Assembly: GCF_009664975.1 (NCBI RefSeq)
Contig: NZ_WJXB01000007.1
Location: 124,001 to 188,000, forward strand
Length of the DNA: 64,000 bases
Origin: Paenibacillus monticola
GTDB taxonomy: Bacteria > Bacillota > Bacilli > Paenibacillales > Paenibacillaceae
Reading direction: 5' to 3'
Below are positions 42,580 through 51,690 of the stretch, in pieces. The notes under the pieces are model-generated. The model was not told the origin of the DNA, did no database searches, and worked only from the letters and a program-made list of their open reading frames with translations. The stretch's first letter is position 1; the number at the start of each line of letters is the position of its first letter. The translations under genes were made by a program, and so were the position numbers.

Positions 42580-44004
42580 TTAGAAACGCAAATCTCGTTC
42601 GCCTTTTTCAATGCGCTGCAGCCGATCAATGGTGGCTTTTCTCGCGGATTCCTTCGGAATATCAGCAAGACCCTTACGAATGATTTCATCCCCCAGTGTA
42701 CGGGTCTCTTCATCCGCATAATCAAGCAAGTATTCTTTAAAGGTTAAAAGAGAGTTCGGTTGGCAAATATTATGGATCTGCCCGGATTTAGCCAAGCGCA
42801 TGAAACGGTCACCTGTACGTCCTTCTCGATAGCAGGCAGTACAATAACTCGGAACATATCCATCCTGGCATAGCCCGCGAATAATCTCCTCGGGTGAACG
42901 ATGATCACTGACTTCAAACTGAGGTTTCTCTTTCGACTGACCGGCGGTTCCTTGTTTGGCTTCCATGTATCCGCCGACGCCTGTACTAGAGCCTGCACTC
43001 ACTTGAGAAATACCAAGCTTGATTACCTCGTCACGGAATGATGGCTCTTCGCGGGTGGAAAGAATCATCCCGGCATAGGGAACAGACAAACGCAGGATGG
43101 CCACAAGCTTCTTGAAATCTTCATCCTTCACCAAATGGGGATACGTTTCCAGATTTACACCTTCTGCCTCGCGTAATCTAGGAACAGATACGGTATGGGG
43201 GCCAACACCAAATCTCTTCTCCAAATGTTCCGCATGCATCAGCATAGCGATGGTATCGTACTTATGATCGTATAGCCCGTAGAGAACGCCTACACCAACA
43301 TCATCGATACCCCCCATTTGCGCACGATCCATGGCTGTAGCATGCCAGTCGTAATCACGTTTGGGTCCTTGGTGATGCATGGCTACATAGGTGGGTCTGT
43401 GATACGTTTCCTGAAATAAAATGTAGGTCCCCACCTCCGCCTCCCTAAGCTTCTGATAATCCTCGATGGATGTAGCGGCAATGTTAATATTCACGCGGCG
43501 GATGCTGCCATTATCCACTTTTACGGAATAAATCGTCTTGATCGATTCGACAACGTAGTCAATGTCACAGTTCACCGGATCTTCTCCTGCTTCAAGCACA
43601 AGTCGTTTGTGACCTAATTCCTGCAGCACACGGACTTCATTCGCTAATTCATCCATCTGCAGCTTCCGCCGCAGGAAATCTGTATTGGTGTGTTTATATC
43701 CACAGTATTCACAATTATTGACACAATAGTTACTTATATATAACGGTGCGAACAAAACAATGCGGTTTCCGTAAATTTTCTCTTTAATAACCTTCGCAGA
43801 TCGGTAAATATTATCCAAAATATCTATATCTGTAACTTCTAGAAGAACCGCTGCCTCCCGGTGGGTAAGTCCCTTGCACTCCCTTGCTTTCTCTAGAATG
43901 GCCATTACATAGGCAGGATCACCAGCCTTCAATTTAGCCTCTTCCAGACTCCATAAAATTTCCTCGTCATCGATAAAATCGGCTGCTTCCCAATCCTTTC
44001 GCAA
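42580..44004 (-). CDS. hydG: HydG, radical SAM tyrosine lyase for H-cluster CO/CN
   Basis: A protein of about 474 aa with the radical SAM motif NYCVNNCEYCGYKH (CxxxCxxC) near residue 80 and the C-terminal CTACYREGRTGDRF...ICQPNSLLTF, the CxxC-x22-C motif for the auxiliary cluster that carries the dangler iron. HydG cleaves tyrosine to give the CO and cyanide ligands of the H-cluster. The start is TTG 44004: AGGAGG lies 9 nt upstream, and the frame 5' of it would encode the ribosome site itself. With this start the length equals typical HydG. It begins 41 bp after hydA. Confidence 0.95.
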   Translation of the reverse strand: MRKDWEAADFIDDEEILWSLEEAKLKAGDPAYVMAILEKARECKGLTHREAAVLLEVTDIDILDNIYRSAKVIKEKIYGNRIVLFAPLYISNYCVNNCEYCGYKHTNTDFLRRKLQMDELANEVRVLQELGHKRLVLEAGEDPVNCDIDYVVESIKTIYSVKVDNGSIRRVNINIAATSIEDYQKLREAEVGTYILFQETYHRPTYVAMHHQGPKRDYDWHATAMDRAQMGGIDDVGVGVLYGLYDHKYDTIAMLMHAEHLEKRFGVGPHTVSVPRLREAEGVNLETYPHLVKDEDFKKLVAILRLSVPYAGMILSTREEPSFRDEVIKLGISQVSAGSSTGVGGYMEAKQGTAGQSKEKPQFEVSDHRSPEEIIRGLCQDGYVPSYCTACYREGRTGDRFMRLAKSGQIHNICQPNSLLTFKEYLLDYADEETRTLGDEIIRKGLADIPKESARKATIDRLQRIEKGERDLRF

Positions 44005-44045
44005 TTTCGCCAACCTCCTAATAGTAGACAAAGGCACCCTGCTTA

Positions 44046-45782
44046 TTAATAATTGGAACGTTTCACGTATCGAGTGTGCAACAGTTCATGCGCTAGGTGA
44101 CTGTTAGGCTCCCCTAAGAATTCTTCGTAAAGAGCTTTGATATAAGGATTGTTATGCGATTTACGAATACTTTGCGCCTCATCTTCGCTGTAGATCGCTT
44201 TGGCGCGTTCTGCCTTAATATCGATTCGCTCAGAGGTTCGCGCATCTACGATAGGCTGACCACCACCTGTGATACAACCCCCGACGCAGGCCATCACTTC
44301 CATGAATTCATAGCTTTTCTCACCACGTTCCATCGCTTCCATCAGCTTACGCGCATTGCCGAGACCATGCACAACAGCCGTACGAATCTTCTGTCCGTTA
44401 GGCAGTTCGATGATATTTTCCTTAATACCCTCCATTCCCCGGACAGCCGTGTATTCGATGGTATCCAGTTCCTTTCCAGAGGTGATCTCGAATACGGTAC
44501 GAAGTGCGGCTTCTGCAACACCACCGGTGGCCCCAAAAATAACACCGGCCCCAGAGCCCGAGCCAATCGGATTATCAAAGGCTTCACCCTTCAGATTCAC
44601 AAAATCGATCCCGGCTTCTTTAATCATCGCGGCCAGCTCTCGGGTCGTCAGCACCCAATCGACATCCTGCATCCCTTCATGAGACAGCTCGTCACGCGCA
44701 CCCTCGAACTTCTTCGCGGTACAAGGCATGATCGAGACCACAACAATATTTAACGGATCTATCCCCATCTTCTTGGCAAAAAAAGATTTAACCATGGCCC
44801 CTTCCATTTCATGCGGCGATTTGCAGGTAGATAAGTTATCCAGCCTATTTGGAAAGTTATGCTCCATAAATTTGACCCAGCCTGGACAGCAGGACGTCAT
44901 AAGCGGCAGGTTCTCTCCGCTGGCAAGGCGGGAGATTAGCTCTGTACCTTCCTCCATAATCGTCAGGTCAGCAGCAAAGTTGGCGTCGAACACTTTATCG
45001 AAGCCAAGCTTCCGCAGTGCAGCAACCATTTTGCCGGTGACACGCGTCCCCACAGGCAGGCCAAATTCTTCTCCAAGAGCAACACGTACAGCTGGTGCTG
45101 TTTGGACCACAACATATTTGCTTGCATCCGCGAGATCCTTCCATACATCACTGATGTTCTCATGCTCAGTAAGAGCACCAACGGGACAAGCCATAATGCA
45201 CTGACCGCAATTCACACAGGTGGATTCAGCAAGCGAGCGACCGAACGCGGTCGAGATCACCGTATCAAAACCACGTTTGGCAAAGCTGATAGCGTTAACT
45301 GTTTGCAAAGTTCCGCAAGCTCCGACACAGCGGCCACAAAGGATACATTTGGAGGCGTCACGGACGATTGAGGGTGAGCTATAATCCTTCTCCTGACTGG
45401 ATTTTTCACCAACGTAGGTAACTTTACGAATATTGAGATCATTCGATACCGTTTGCAGCTCACAGCCCCCACTTCGGGAGCAACTAAGACATTCCCGGTC
45501 GTGATCGGACAATAGTAGTTCAACCGATGTTCTACGAGCGTCACGGACTTTTTTCGTGTTCGTCTGAATCTTCATGCCTTCTTCCGCAATCAGCGTACAG
45601 GAAGCAATGAGTCTTGGACCCACTTCAACCACGCAAATACGACAACTCGACGAATGGTTGATACCTTTCAAATAACATAGAGAAGGAATATGAATGCCCT
45701 GATCACGGGCCGCTTCGAGCACCGTTGTACCCTTGGCGATTTCGGTCTCGATCCCATCGATCGTAATTTTAATCGTATCCAA
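44046..45782 (-). CDS. hydA: HydA, catalytic subunit of [FeFe]-hydrogenase
   Basis: A 578-aa protein. An N-terminal [2Fe-2S] domain (CYLKGINHSSSCRIC) is followed by a His-ligated cluster (HDRECLSCSRSGGC), two [4Fe-4S] (CILCGRCVGAC, CVNCGQCIMAC) and the H-cluster domain with L1 TSCCPGWVK, L2 MPCTAKKFE and L3 EVMACVGGCITGGGQP, all cysteines present. The layout is that of NAD(P)-linked or electron-bifurcating enzymes (HndD/TmHydA type). It is cytosolic, with no Tat signal. The start is TTG 45782, with AGGAG 9 nt upstream. It follows hydB by 18 bp. Confidence 0.96.
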   Translation of the reverse strand: MDTIKITIDGIETEIAKGTTVLEAARDQGIHIPSLCYLKGINHSSSCRICVVEVGPRLIASCTLIAEEGMKIQTNTKKVRDARRTSVELLLSDHDRECLSCSRSGGCELQTVSNDLNIRKVTYVGEKSSQEKDYSSPSIVRDASKCILCGRCVGACGTLQTVNAISFAKRGFDTVISTAFGRSLAESTCVNCGQCIMACPVGALTEHENISDVWKDLADASKYVVVQTAPAVRVALGEEFGLPVGTRVTGKMVAALRKLGFDKVFDANFAADLTIMEEGTELISRLASGENLPLMTSCCPGWVKFMEHNFPNRLDNLSTCKSPHEMEGAMVKSFFAKKMGIDPLNIVVVSIMPCTAKKFEGARDELSHEGMQDVDWVLTTRELAAMIKEAGIDFVNLKGEAFDNPIGSGSGAGVIFGATGGVAEAALRTVFEITSGKELDTIEYTAVRGMEGIKENIIELPNGQKIRTAVVHGLGNARKLMEAMERGEKSYEFMEVMACVGGCITGGGQPIVDARTSERIDIKAERAKAIYSEDEAQSIRKSHNNPYIKALYEEFLGEPNSHLAHELLHTRYVKRSNY

Positions 45783-45800
45783 GCTTAATCACTCCTATCG

Positions 45801-47678
45801 TCAGACTATCGCTACGGCTTTGAACTTACAGACATCGAAGCAGACGCCACACTTGATGCAGGCCAGCGTGTCGATTACAAACGGTTCCTTCACTTTGCCG
45901 GAAATGGCATTGCTTGGGCACTTCCGCGCACAGAGGCTGCAACCCTTGCAGAGATCAGCATTGATCTGATACAAGATCAGAGACTTACAGACACCAGCCG
46001 GACATTTCTGGTCATGAATATGGGCCATATACTCTTCACGGAAAAATTTAATAGTGGATAATACCGGATTTGGAGCGGTTTGACCTAAGGCACATAGAGA
46101 GGCGTTCTTGATCTGCAGGGAGAGGTTCTCAAGCTTCTCAAGATCCTCCATCGTTGCTTTGCCTTCGGTGATCAGATCGAGCATTTCAAGCAGACGTTTG
46201 GTCCCAATACGGCAAGGCGTACATTTACCGCAGGACTCATCGCGGGTGAAATCCAGATAGAAACGGGCAATATCAACCATACAAGTATCTTCGTCCATGA
46301 TGATCATGCCGCCGGAGCCCATCATTGAACCGAGACTGGTCAGTGTATCAAAATCGATAGTAGAATCCAGATGCTCTTCCGTTAGACACCCGCCGGAGGG
46401 CCCTCCGGTCTGGACAGCCTTGAATTTTTTGCCCCCTGGAATACCGCCGCCAATTTCAAAAATGACTTCGCGCAAAGTAATCCCCATCGGAACTTCAACA
46501 AGTCCGGTATTCACGACTTTGCCGCCCAATGCAAATACTTTCGTGCCTTTGGATTTCTCCGTTCCGATACTTGCATACCAGTCAGCACCGTTAAGAATAA
46601 TTTGGGCTACGTTAGCCAGTGTTTCTACATTGTTAATGATCGTGGGTTGACCCCACAGACCTTGGACAGCTGGGAAAGGGGGTTTGGGGGTTGGCATTCC
46701 CCGGTGGCCTTCAATAGAGTGCATCAAAGCTGTTTCTTCTCCGCAGACGAAAGCTCCGGCACCCAGACGCACATCAATGTTAAAAGTGAACCCAGTTCCA
46801 AGTACATTATCACCCAGCAGCCCGTACTCGCGAGCTTGGTCAAGTGCTTTCACAAAACGTTGAACAGCGATGGGATATTCCGCACGAACGTAGATAAAGC
46901 CTTGGTTGGAACCGATCGCGAAGCCAGCGATGGCCATCGCTTCAATAACAGAGTGAGGGTTGCCTTCCAGAATGGAGCGATCCATGAACGCTCCGGGATC
47001 TCCTTCGTCGGCATTACAAATCACGTACTTCTGTTCTTTATCTTGCTTGGCGGCAAACTCCCACTTCAGACCCGTGTTAAATCCACCTCCACCACGTCCC
47101 CGAAGCCCGGATTTCTTCATGGTATCGATGACCTGTTGGCGGCTCATGGTCAAAAGCACTTTGCCGAGGGCTTTGTAGCCATCGCTGGCAATATATTCAT
47201 TGATATTTTCCGGGTCGATGATTCCGCAATTGCGCAGGGCGATCCGAACTTGTTTTTTATAGAAATCGGTTTCTTCAAAGTTGAGGATTTTGCCATCCTG
47301 CTTGGTCTTCTCGTACACTTTTTTCTCGTATGGCTTGCCATTCAGCAAGTGTTGTTCAACCAAGTCTGGAATATCTTTCACTTCCACTCGGCTGTAGAAA
47401 ATGCCCTCAGGATAAACGATAACGACTGGACCCAGTTCGCAAAGGCCAAAGCAGCCTGTACGCACAACCTCCACCTGCTCCTGAATACCCTGATTGGAAA
47501 GTTCCTGATTCAAAGCGTCGATGATTGTATTGGAATCTGAAGAGGTGCAACCCGTACCCCCACACACCATCACGGATCTGAACTGGATGGAATCCGCGGA
47601 TTGTCCTGTAATCTTGCGGTTCTCCAGACGACCCTGTGTAAGCGTTCTGATGGCATCAAGATCCGTTAACAGCAACAT
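45801..47678 (-). CDS. hydB: HydB, NuoF-like flavin/Fe-S subunit of bifurcating hydrogenase
   Basis: A 625-aa protein. An N-terminal thioredoxin-like [2Fe-2S] domain (CGGTGCTSSDS, CFGLCELGP) is followed by an NuoF core with GRGGGGFNTGLKW (NADH site) and GAGAFVCGEETAL (FMN), then SCGKCTPCRIGTKR. The C-terminus is a 2x[4Fe-4S] ferredoxin domain (CKGCSLCARKCP, CIKCGVCFDVC). The full set is that of HydB in trimeric bifurcating hydrogenases and of HndC. It carries electrons between NAD(P)H, ferredoxin and HydA. GGGAGGG lies 7 nt before the ATG. Confidence 0.95.
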   Translation of the reverse strand: MLLLTDLDAIRTLTQGRLENRKITGQSADSIQFRSVMVCGGTGCTSSDSNTIIDALNQELSNQGIQEQVEVVRTGCFGLCELGPVVIVYPEGIFYSRVEVKDIPDLVEQHLLNGKPYEKKVYEKTKQDGKILNFEETDFYKKQVRIALRNCGIIDPENINEYIASDGYKALGKVLLTMSRQQVIDTMKKSGLRGRGGGGFNTGLKWEFAAKQDKEQKYVICNADEGDPGAFMDRSILEGNPHSVIEAMAIAGFAIGSNQGFIYVRAEYPIAVQRFVKALDQAREYGLLGDNVLGTGFTFNIDVRLGAGAFVCGEETALMHSIEGHRGMPTPKPPFPAVQGLWGQPTIINNVETLANVAQIILNGADWYASIGTEKSKGTKVFALGGKVVNTGLVEVPMGITLREVIFEIGGGIPGGKKFKAVQTGGPSGGCLTEEHLDSTIDFDTLTSLGSMMGSGGMIIMDEDTCMVDIARFYLDFTRDESCGKCTPCRIGTKRLLEMLDLITEGKATMEDLEKLENLSLQIKNASLCALGQTAPNPVLSTIKFFREEYMAHIHDQKCPAGVCKSLILYQINADLCKGCSLCARKCPSNAISGKVKEPFVIDTLACIKCGVCFDVCKFKAVAIV

Positions 47679-47721
47679 GCTAAACCCTCCCTATTAAAAG
47701 TACATGTGTTGCACAAGATGA

Positions 47722-48222
47722 TCACTTGTATTCATTCAGAATTTTCGGGACATTGTTGGGGACCAGCCGTCCGTGTACTTTCTCGCCAATCGTCATAACC
47801 GGTGCAAGCCCGCAAGCCCCCAGACAACGGGTCGCTTCAAGCGTGAATTTGTTGTCCTCTGTAGTACCTTGTACAGCCACATTAAGTTCAGTACTCAGGC
47901 GGTCAAGCACTGTTTGTGCACCCTTGATGTAGCATGCAGTACCCATGCAGACATGGATAACATGCTCTCCTTTAGGTGTAAGTGAAAAGAAATGATAAAA
48001 CGATGCCACACCATATATTTCACTCATGGGCAGATTAAGCTCGGTGGAAACCACCTTAAGCACGGGTTCTGGGAGGTAGCCGTAAATATCCTGTATTTCA
48101 TGTAAAACAGGAATAAGAGCGCCTTTGATCATTTTGAACTGCTGTATAGCCAATTGTATTTTTTCCAACTTCTCATCAGCTTCGGCTACGCCCCCACTGC
48201 TGTTGGTTTGTTGCTGTTCCAT
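47722..48222 (-). CDS. hydC: HydC, NuoE-like [2Fe-2S] subunit
   Basis: A 166-aa NuoE-family protein with an N-terminal helical part (LIPVLHEIQDIYGYLPEPVL) and a thioredoxin-like [2Fe-2S] domain with CMGTACYIKG and CLGACGLAP, the four cluster cysteines. It is the third subunit of the bifurcating-type hydrogenase with HydA and HydB. It has its own promoter region with a Fur-like box upstream, so hydC is probably the first gene of a hydCBAGF-aspA unit. GGGAG lies about 9 nt before the ATG. Confidence 0.94.
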   Translation of the reverse strand: MEQQQTNSSGGVAEADEKLEKIQLAIQQFKMIKGALIPVLHEIQDIYGYLPEPVLKVVSTELNLPMSEIYGVASFYHFFSLTPKGEHVIHVCMGTACYIKGAQTVLDRLSTELNVAVQGTTEDNKFTLEATRCLGACGLAPVMTIGEKVHGRLVPNNVPKILNEYK

Positions 48223-48275
48223 TGATGATTGCTCCCTTCACTCAAGAATTCAGCATCTTTTGCTCAAATCTGGAT

Positions 48276-48300
48276 ATAATGTATTGAGAATGATTTTCAA
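48276..48300 (-). promoter_or_regulatory. Promoter with Fur-like box upstream of hydC
   Basis: On the minus strand TTGAAA (48300-48295) could serve as -35, with TATATC about 16 bp downstream. The palindrome TGAAAAT-C-ATTCTCA (48285-48299) overlaps it and matches the Fur 7-1-7 pattern TGATAAT-N-ATTATCA with one change in each half. It lies 63 bp before hydC and just beyond the end of the alpha-beta oxidoreductase gene. Confidence 0.55.
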
Positions 48301-48311
48301 TTGAGAAATTC

Positions 48312-50603
48312 TTAGAGCAGCGAGTTTTCGTGTCTAAGCTTTAGACGGCTCCAACGACGCTCAATTTCAGTTTCAAAGTTCTGCAGCAGCGCTTCATCCT
48401 TCAGAAGATGTTTGGTTTTGCCCATTCCTTTCAACCATTCGACTGCTGGAATACGCTTGCCTTTCTCTTCTGGATTGTAGGTGATATTGGTGATTCCTTG
48501 TTCTATTTCATATAGCGGGAAGAAGCAGGAATCCACGGCTGCTTTCACCAAATCATAGCCATTCTGATCGGAGGTCTTCCAATTCAACGGGCAAGCACAG
48601 AGAAGTTTACCGTATGCTGTACCCACGTTGTTGGCGTACCACTGTGCTTTTGCAGCTTTTTGCAGCAGATCCTGCGGATTGCACTCAGCAGCCGTAAATA
48701 CATAAGGGATATTACATGCTGCCAGGATTTGCGCCGTATCCTTGTGATGGCCCTTTTTCCCCTTCTGAGTTTTACCGACACCGGATGTGCTGGTCATGTG
48801 ACCCATTGGCGTGGAGTAGGACAGTTGTGATCCAGTGTTCATGTAACCCTCGTTATCGTACTCAAGGATAATCATTTTATGGTTGCGAAGTGCGGCACCT
48901 ACTGTTGCTCCCATCCCGATATCCATCCCTCCGTCACCGGATACCATAACAAAGGTTACATCGTCGGAAACCTGAACTTCGCCGCGGCGCTTCAATTCAT
49001 AGAAGGCATCCACCATACCCGCTAATGTAGCTGCACCATTCTGGAACAGGTTGTGCACAAAGCTTTGTTTATGGGATGAGTACGGATAACTTGCTGTTAC
49101 AACATACGCACAACCCGTTTGGAAGAGGACGACCATGTCGCCTTCGATCCCCTTAAAGAACAGCTCCAGTGCGGAGAGTGCACCACAACCAGGGCAAGCG
49201 CCATGACCAGGAGTTAAACGATGTGGTTTTACCGTCAATTGACGAAGGGGCGGAAGTTTAACTTTCAACAGACCGGTTTCTTCATTCTGGGTAACCTGGA
49301 TCAGACCCGTTTTGAAGGCATCACCATGCAATGGTTCGATCACCGGAACAAGCGCGTCCTTTTCTTCCCCGGGGTAGTATCCATAATAGTCAAACGGTTT
49401 CTCCGCATAGCCTTTTTCAGCGGCGTCGATCGCCAGTTGGAAGAACGCTGCGGCATCGTCAGCATAGAAATCTTTACCGCCCAGACCAAAGATACGGCAA
49501 AGGATGATCGTCTTGTTCTCTGGATCTACTTGCAGCGCAGAACGAATTTCGTGAGTCAGGTTGCCGCCTTCAGCGCCATAAGAATCAGCGCGTTCACCAA
49601 CAAGCAGTGCCTTGACGTTCCGCAGTGCCTGGCGCAGCTGTTCCGTAGGGAACGGACGAATGATGTTCGGACGTACTAACCCTGCTTTGATGCCTTTGGC
49701 GCGAAGCGCGTCAACGGTATCCTTTGCGGATTCACCTGCAGAATTAAGCAAGAATACAGCTACTTCAGCATCATCCATACGGTACAGATCGAGAACCGGA
49801 TATTCGCGGCCTGACAAGAGGTCATATTCCCGAGCGACTTCCGTATATACTTCACCTGCTTTATTCAAAGCTTCTGACAGCTGATAGTGATTATTCAAGA
49901 GGTCATCGCCACCCATATGCGCACCGATGGTTACCGGACGGGTAGGATCTGATACGTTCGGATAGTTGTGATTTGGATTTGGACCTACAAAATCTTGAAC
50001 GACTTGGTTGTCTTTGAAGTATTGTACTTTGCGTTTTTGGTGGGAGGTGAAGAAACCATCATAGGCAACGATGACAGGCAGACGAACTTCAGAGTGCTCT
50101 GCAATCTTTAGTGCCATGATGTTCATGTCATATACAGCTTGCGGTGTACTGGCAGTCAGAATGACCCAGCCTACATTAAGGCCATAATACAAATCAGAGT
50201 GATCGCCACGAATATCAAGCGGTCCACTGATGGCGCGGGTAACCAGGTTAAGGACCATCGGGAACCGTGTTCCGGATTGGGTGGGAAGCTGTTCAAGCAT
50301 ATATAAGAAGCCTTGGGAACTGGTGGCGTTGATCACGCGTGCACCTGCCATTGCTGCACCGTAACAAATCCCCGCAGAACCGTGTTCACCATCAGCTGCG
50401 ATCAGTTGAATATCGTGCAGACCATTAGTTTTCATTTGATCCAGGTATTGAGCAACTTCTGTAGATGGTGTAATCGGGAAGTATCCCATGATGTGGTAAT
50501 TGATTTGCGCAGCAGCTGTAGCAGCCATTTCATTACCGGATTCAAAGTGGGTGACCTGCTCAGCAGGCAAAACCTCTGACAATTGATTTTCACTTACAGA
50601 CAT
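48312..50603 (-). CDS. Pyruvate/2-oxoacid:ferredoxin oxidoreductase, fused alpha-beta subunits
   Basis: A 763-aa protein. Residues about 20-405 form the alpha part (YFPITPSTEVAQYLDQ, DGEHGSAGICYGAAMAGAR, SSQGFLYMLEQLP). Residues about 470-763 form the TPP-binding beta part (GHGACPGCGALSALE, SGDGGMDIGMGATVGAAL, YDNEGYMNTGSQLS). The CPGC pair binds the proximal cluster and GDGG...NEGY binds TPP-Mg. With the gamma-delta protein encoded just upstream it makes a two-polypeptide oxidoreductase that decarboxylates pyruvate or a related 2-oxoacid to acyl-CoA and reduces ferredoxin. Substrate preference cannot be read from the sequence. Confidence 0.92.
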   Translation of the reverse strand: MSVSENQLSEVLPAEQVTHFESGNEMAATAAAQINYHIMGYFPITPSTEVAQYLDQMKTNGLHDIQLIAADGEHGSAGICYGAAMAGARVINATSSQGFLYMLEQLPTQSGTRFPMVLNLVTRAISGPLDIRGDHSDLYYGLNVGWVILTASTPQAVYDMNIMALKIAEHSEVRLPVIVAYDGFFTSHQKRKVQYFKDNQVVQDFVGPNPNHNYPNVSDPTRPVTIGAHMGGDDLLNNHYQLSEALNKAGEVYTEVAREYDLLSGREYPVLDLYRMDDAEVAVFLLNSAGESAKDTVDALRAKGIKAGLVRPNIIRPFPTEQLRQALRNVKALLVGERADSYGAEGGNLTHEIRSALQVDPENKTIILCRIFGLGGKDFYADDAAAFFQLAIDAAEKGYAEKPFDYYGYYPGEEKDALVPVIEPLHGDAFKTGLIQVTQNEETGLLKVKLPPLRQLTVKPHRLTPGHGACPGCGALSALELFFKGIEGDMVVLFQTGCAYVVTASYPYSSHKQSFVHNLFQNGAATLAGMVDAFYELKRRGEVQVSDDVTFVMVSGDGGMDIGMGATVGAALRNHKMIILEYDNEGYMNTGSQLSYSTPMGHMTSTSGVGKTQKGKKGHHKDTAQILAACNIPYVFTAAECNPQDLLQKAAKAQWYANNVGTAYGKLLCACPLNWKTSDQNGYDLVKAAVDSCFFPLYEIEQGITNITYNPEEKGKRIPAVEWLKGMGKTKHLLKDEALLQNFETEIERRWSRLKLRHENSLL

Positions 50604-50623
50604 TTTCCGTAACCTCCCTCAAT

Positions 50624-51616
50624 TTACTTAAATACTTGGGCAACGCGATGTTGTTCAGCAAAACCAACCTCTTCACGCAGACTGCTAAGAGCATCAGTTG
50701 GACATACTTCGATGCATTTCAGACAGCCTTTACAGTATTGATAATCGATTCCGCGCAGGAACTGCTGCTGGCGACCTCGCTTGTCTTCAGCCGTTTCCCA
50801 TACAAAACAATAGTCAGGGCATACGTTATCGCAAGCCGCGCAGCTGATGCACTTCTCGGCATTCAGCACCGGCAGCAAGCCTGCACGCGAGCCGCTTAAA
50901 TCCTTCAAAATGCTGTTTCCTTGAGCCGAAATGACACCGCCAGGCAATTGTGTTTTATAACCAAGCAGAGACTGTGCACGTTTGAAAGGCAGCGCTTCAG
51001 TACCTGCTGGCACTTCATAGGTTTTGAATTTCACTTCATTGTACCCGCGATCAAAAGTACGAATGTTCGGCTCAACCAAGTGTGGGTATTTCTTCTCAAA
51101 GGTTCTGCGGATCACCGTACGCATCGCTTCCGGATCCAGAAAGTCACACACGCGGAAAATAGCGCCAAGCATCGAAGTATTCACTTTGGTTTTCTCTTCA
51201 ACGGCAATACCCATGGCATCCACTAAGGCAATCGTTCCGTATTCAAGCTTGAGACTTGCGCGAACTTCCTCGAAGTCCCGTGTGGTGTTAACCAGAACAA
51301 CCCCATCGGGTTGCATGCCGCTAACAACATTGACATTCTTGTACAGCGCTTCGTGAAAAACCGCAACAAGGTGGGGCTCTTCGATGGGACTGTGGTCGCG
51401 AATTTCCACCTCTGGATCACAGAAGCGAACAAAGGTTTTGATGGGCGTCCCTTTTTTCTCGGAGCCGTAAGACGAGAAGTTGGCCGCGTTAAAGCCCAAT
51501 TCGATCGCACCTGTCTCGGCAAGCATTTTACCTGCGAGATTGGCACCAAGTCCACCGATGGATTCAAGGCGGATTTCGAAAAAGCCAAGCGCATTCTTCT
51601 TCGGTAAAGTAGACAT
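50624..51616 (-). CDS. Pyruvate/2-oxoacid:ferredoxin oxidoreductase, fused gamma-delta subunits
   Basis: A 330-aa protein. The gamma domain (about 1-200) starts with FFEIRLESIGGLGANLAGKM and contains SSYGSEKKGTPIK. The delta-type ferredoxin domain (about 245-320) has two [4Fe-4S] motifs, CISCAACDNVCPDYC and CKGCLKCIEVCP. This completes the alpha-beta protein encoded 20 bp downstream. AGGAGG lies 7 nt before the ATG. It sits between hydE and hydCBA, so ferredoxin reduction and H2 metabolism are encoded together. Confidence 0.92.
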   Translation of the reverse strand: MSTLPKKNALGFFEIRLESIGGLGANLAGKMLAETGAIELGFNAANFSSYGSEKKGTPIKTFVRFCDPEVEIRDHSPIEEPHLVAVFHEALYKNVNVVSGMQPDGVVLVNTTRDFEEVRASLKLEYGTIALVDAMGIAVEEKTKVNTSMLGAIFRVCDFLDPEAMRTVIRRTFEKKYPHLVEPNIRTFDRGYNEVKFKTYEVPAGTEALPFKRAQSLLGYKTQLPGGVISAQGNSILKDLSGSRAGLLPVLNAEKCISCAACDNVCPDYCFVWETAEDKRGRQQQFLRGIDYQYCKGCLKCIEVCPTDALSSLREEVGFAEQHRVAQVFK

Positions 51617-51690
51617 CTGGTTTCCTCCTTTGAAATTACGTGAATTATTTCACTTTCACTATTAAAACGAGTTTCACAGTATAGATCTTG

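Noticed and set aside
46602..47540. 312-codon open frame on the plus strand
   Set aside because: Antisense shadow of hydB, whose own frame shows all expected cofactor motifs.
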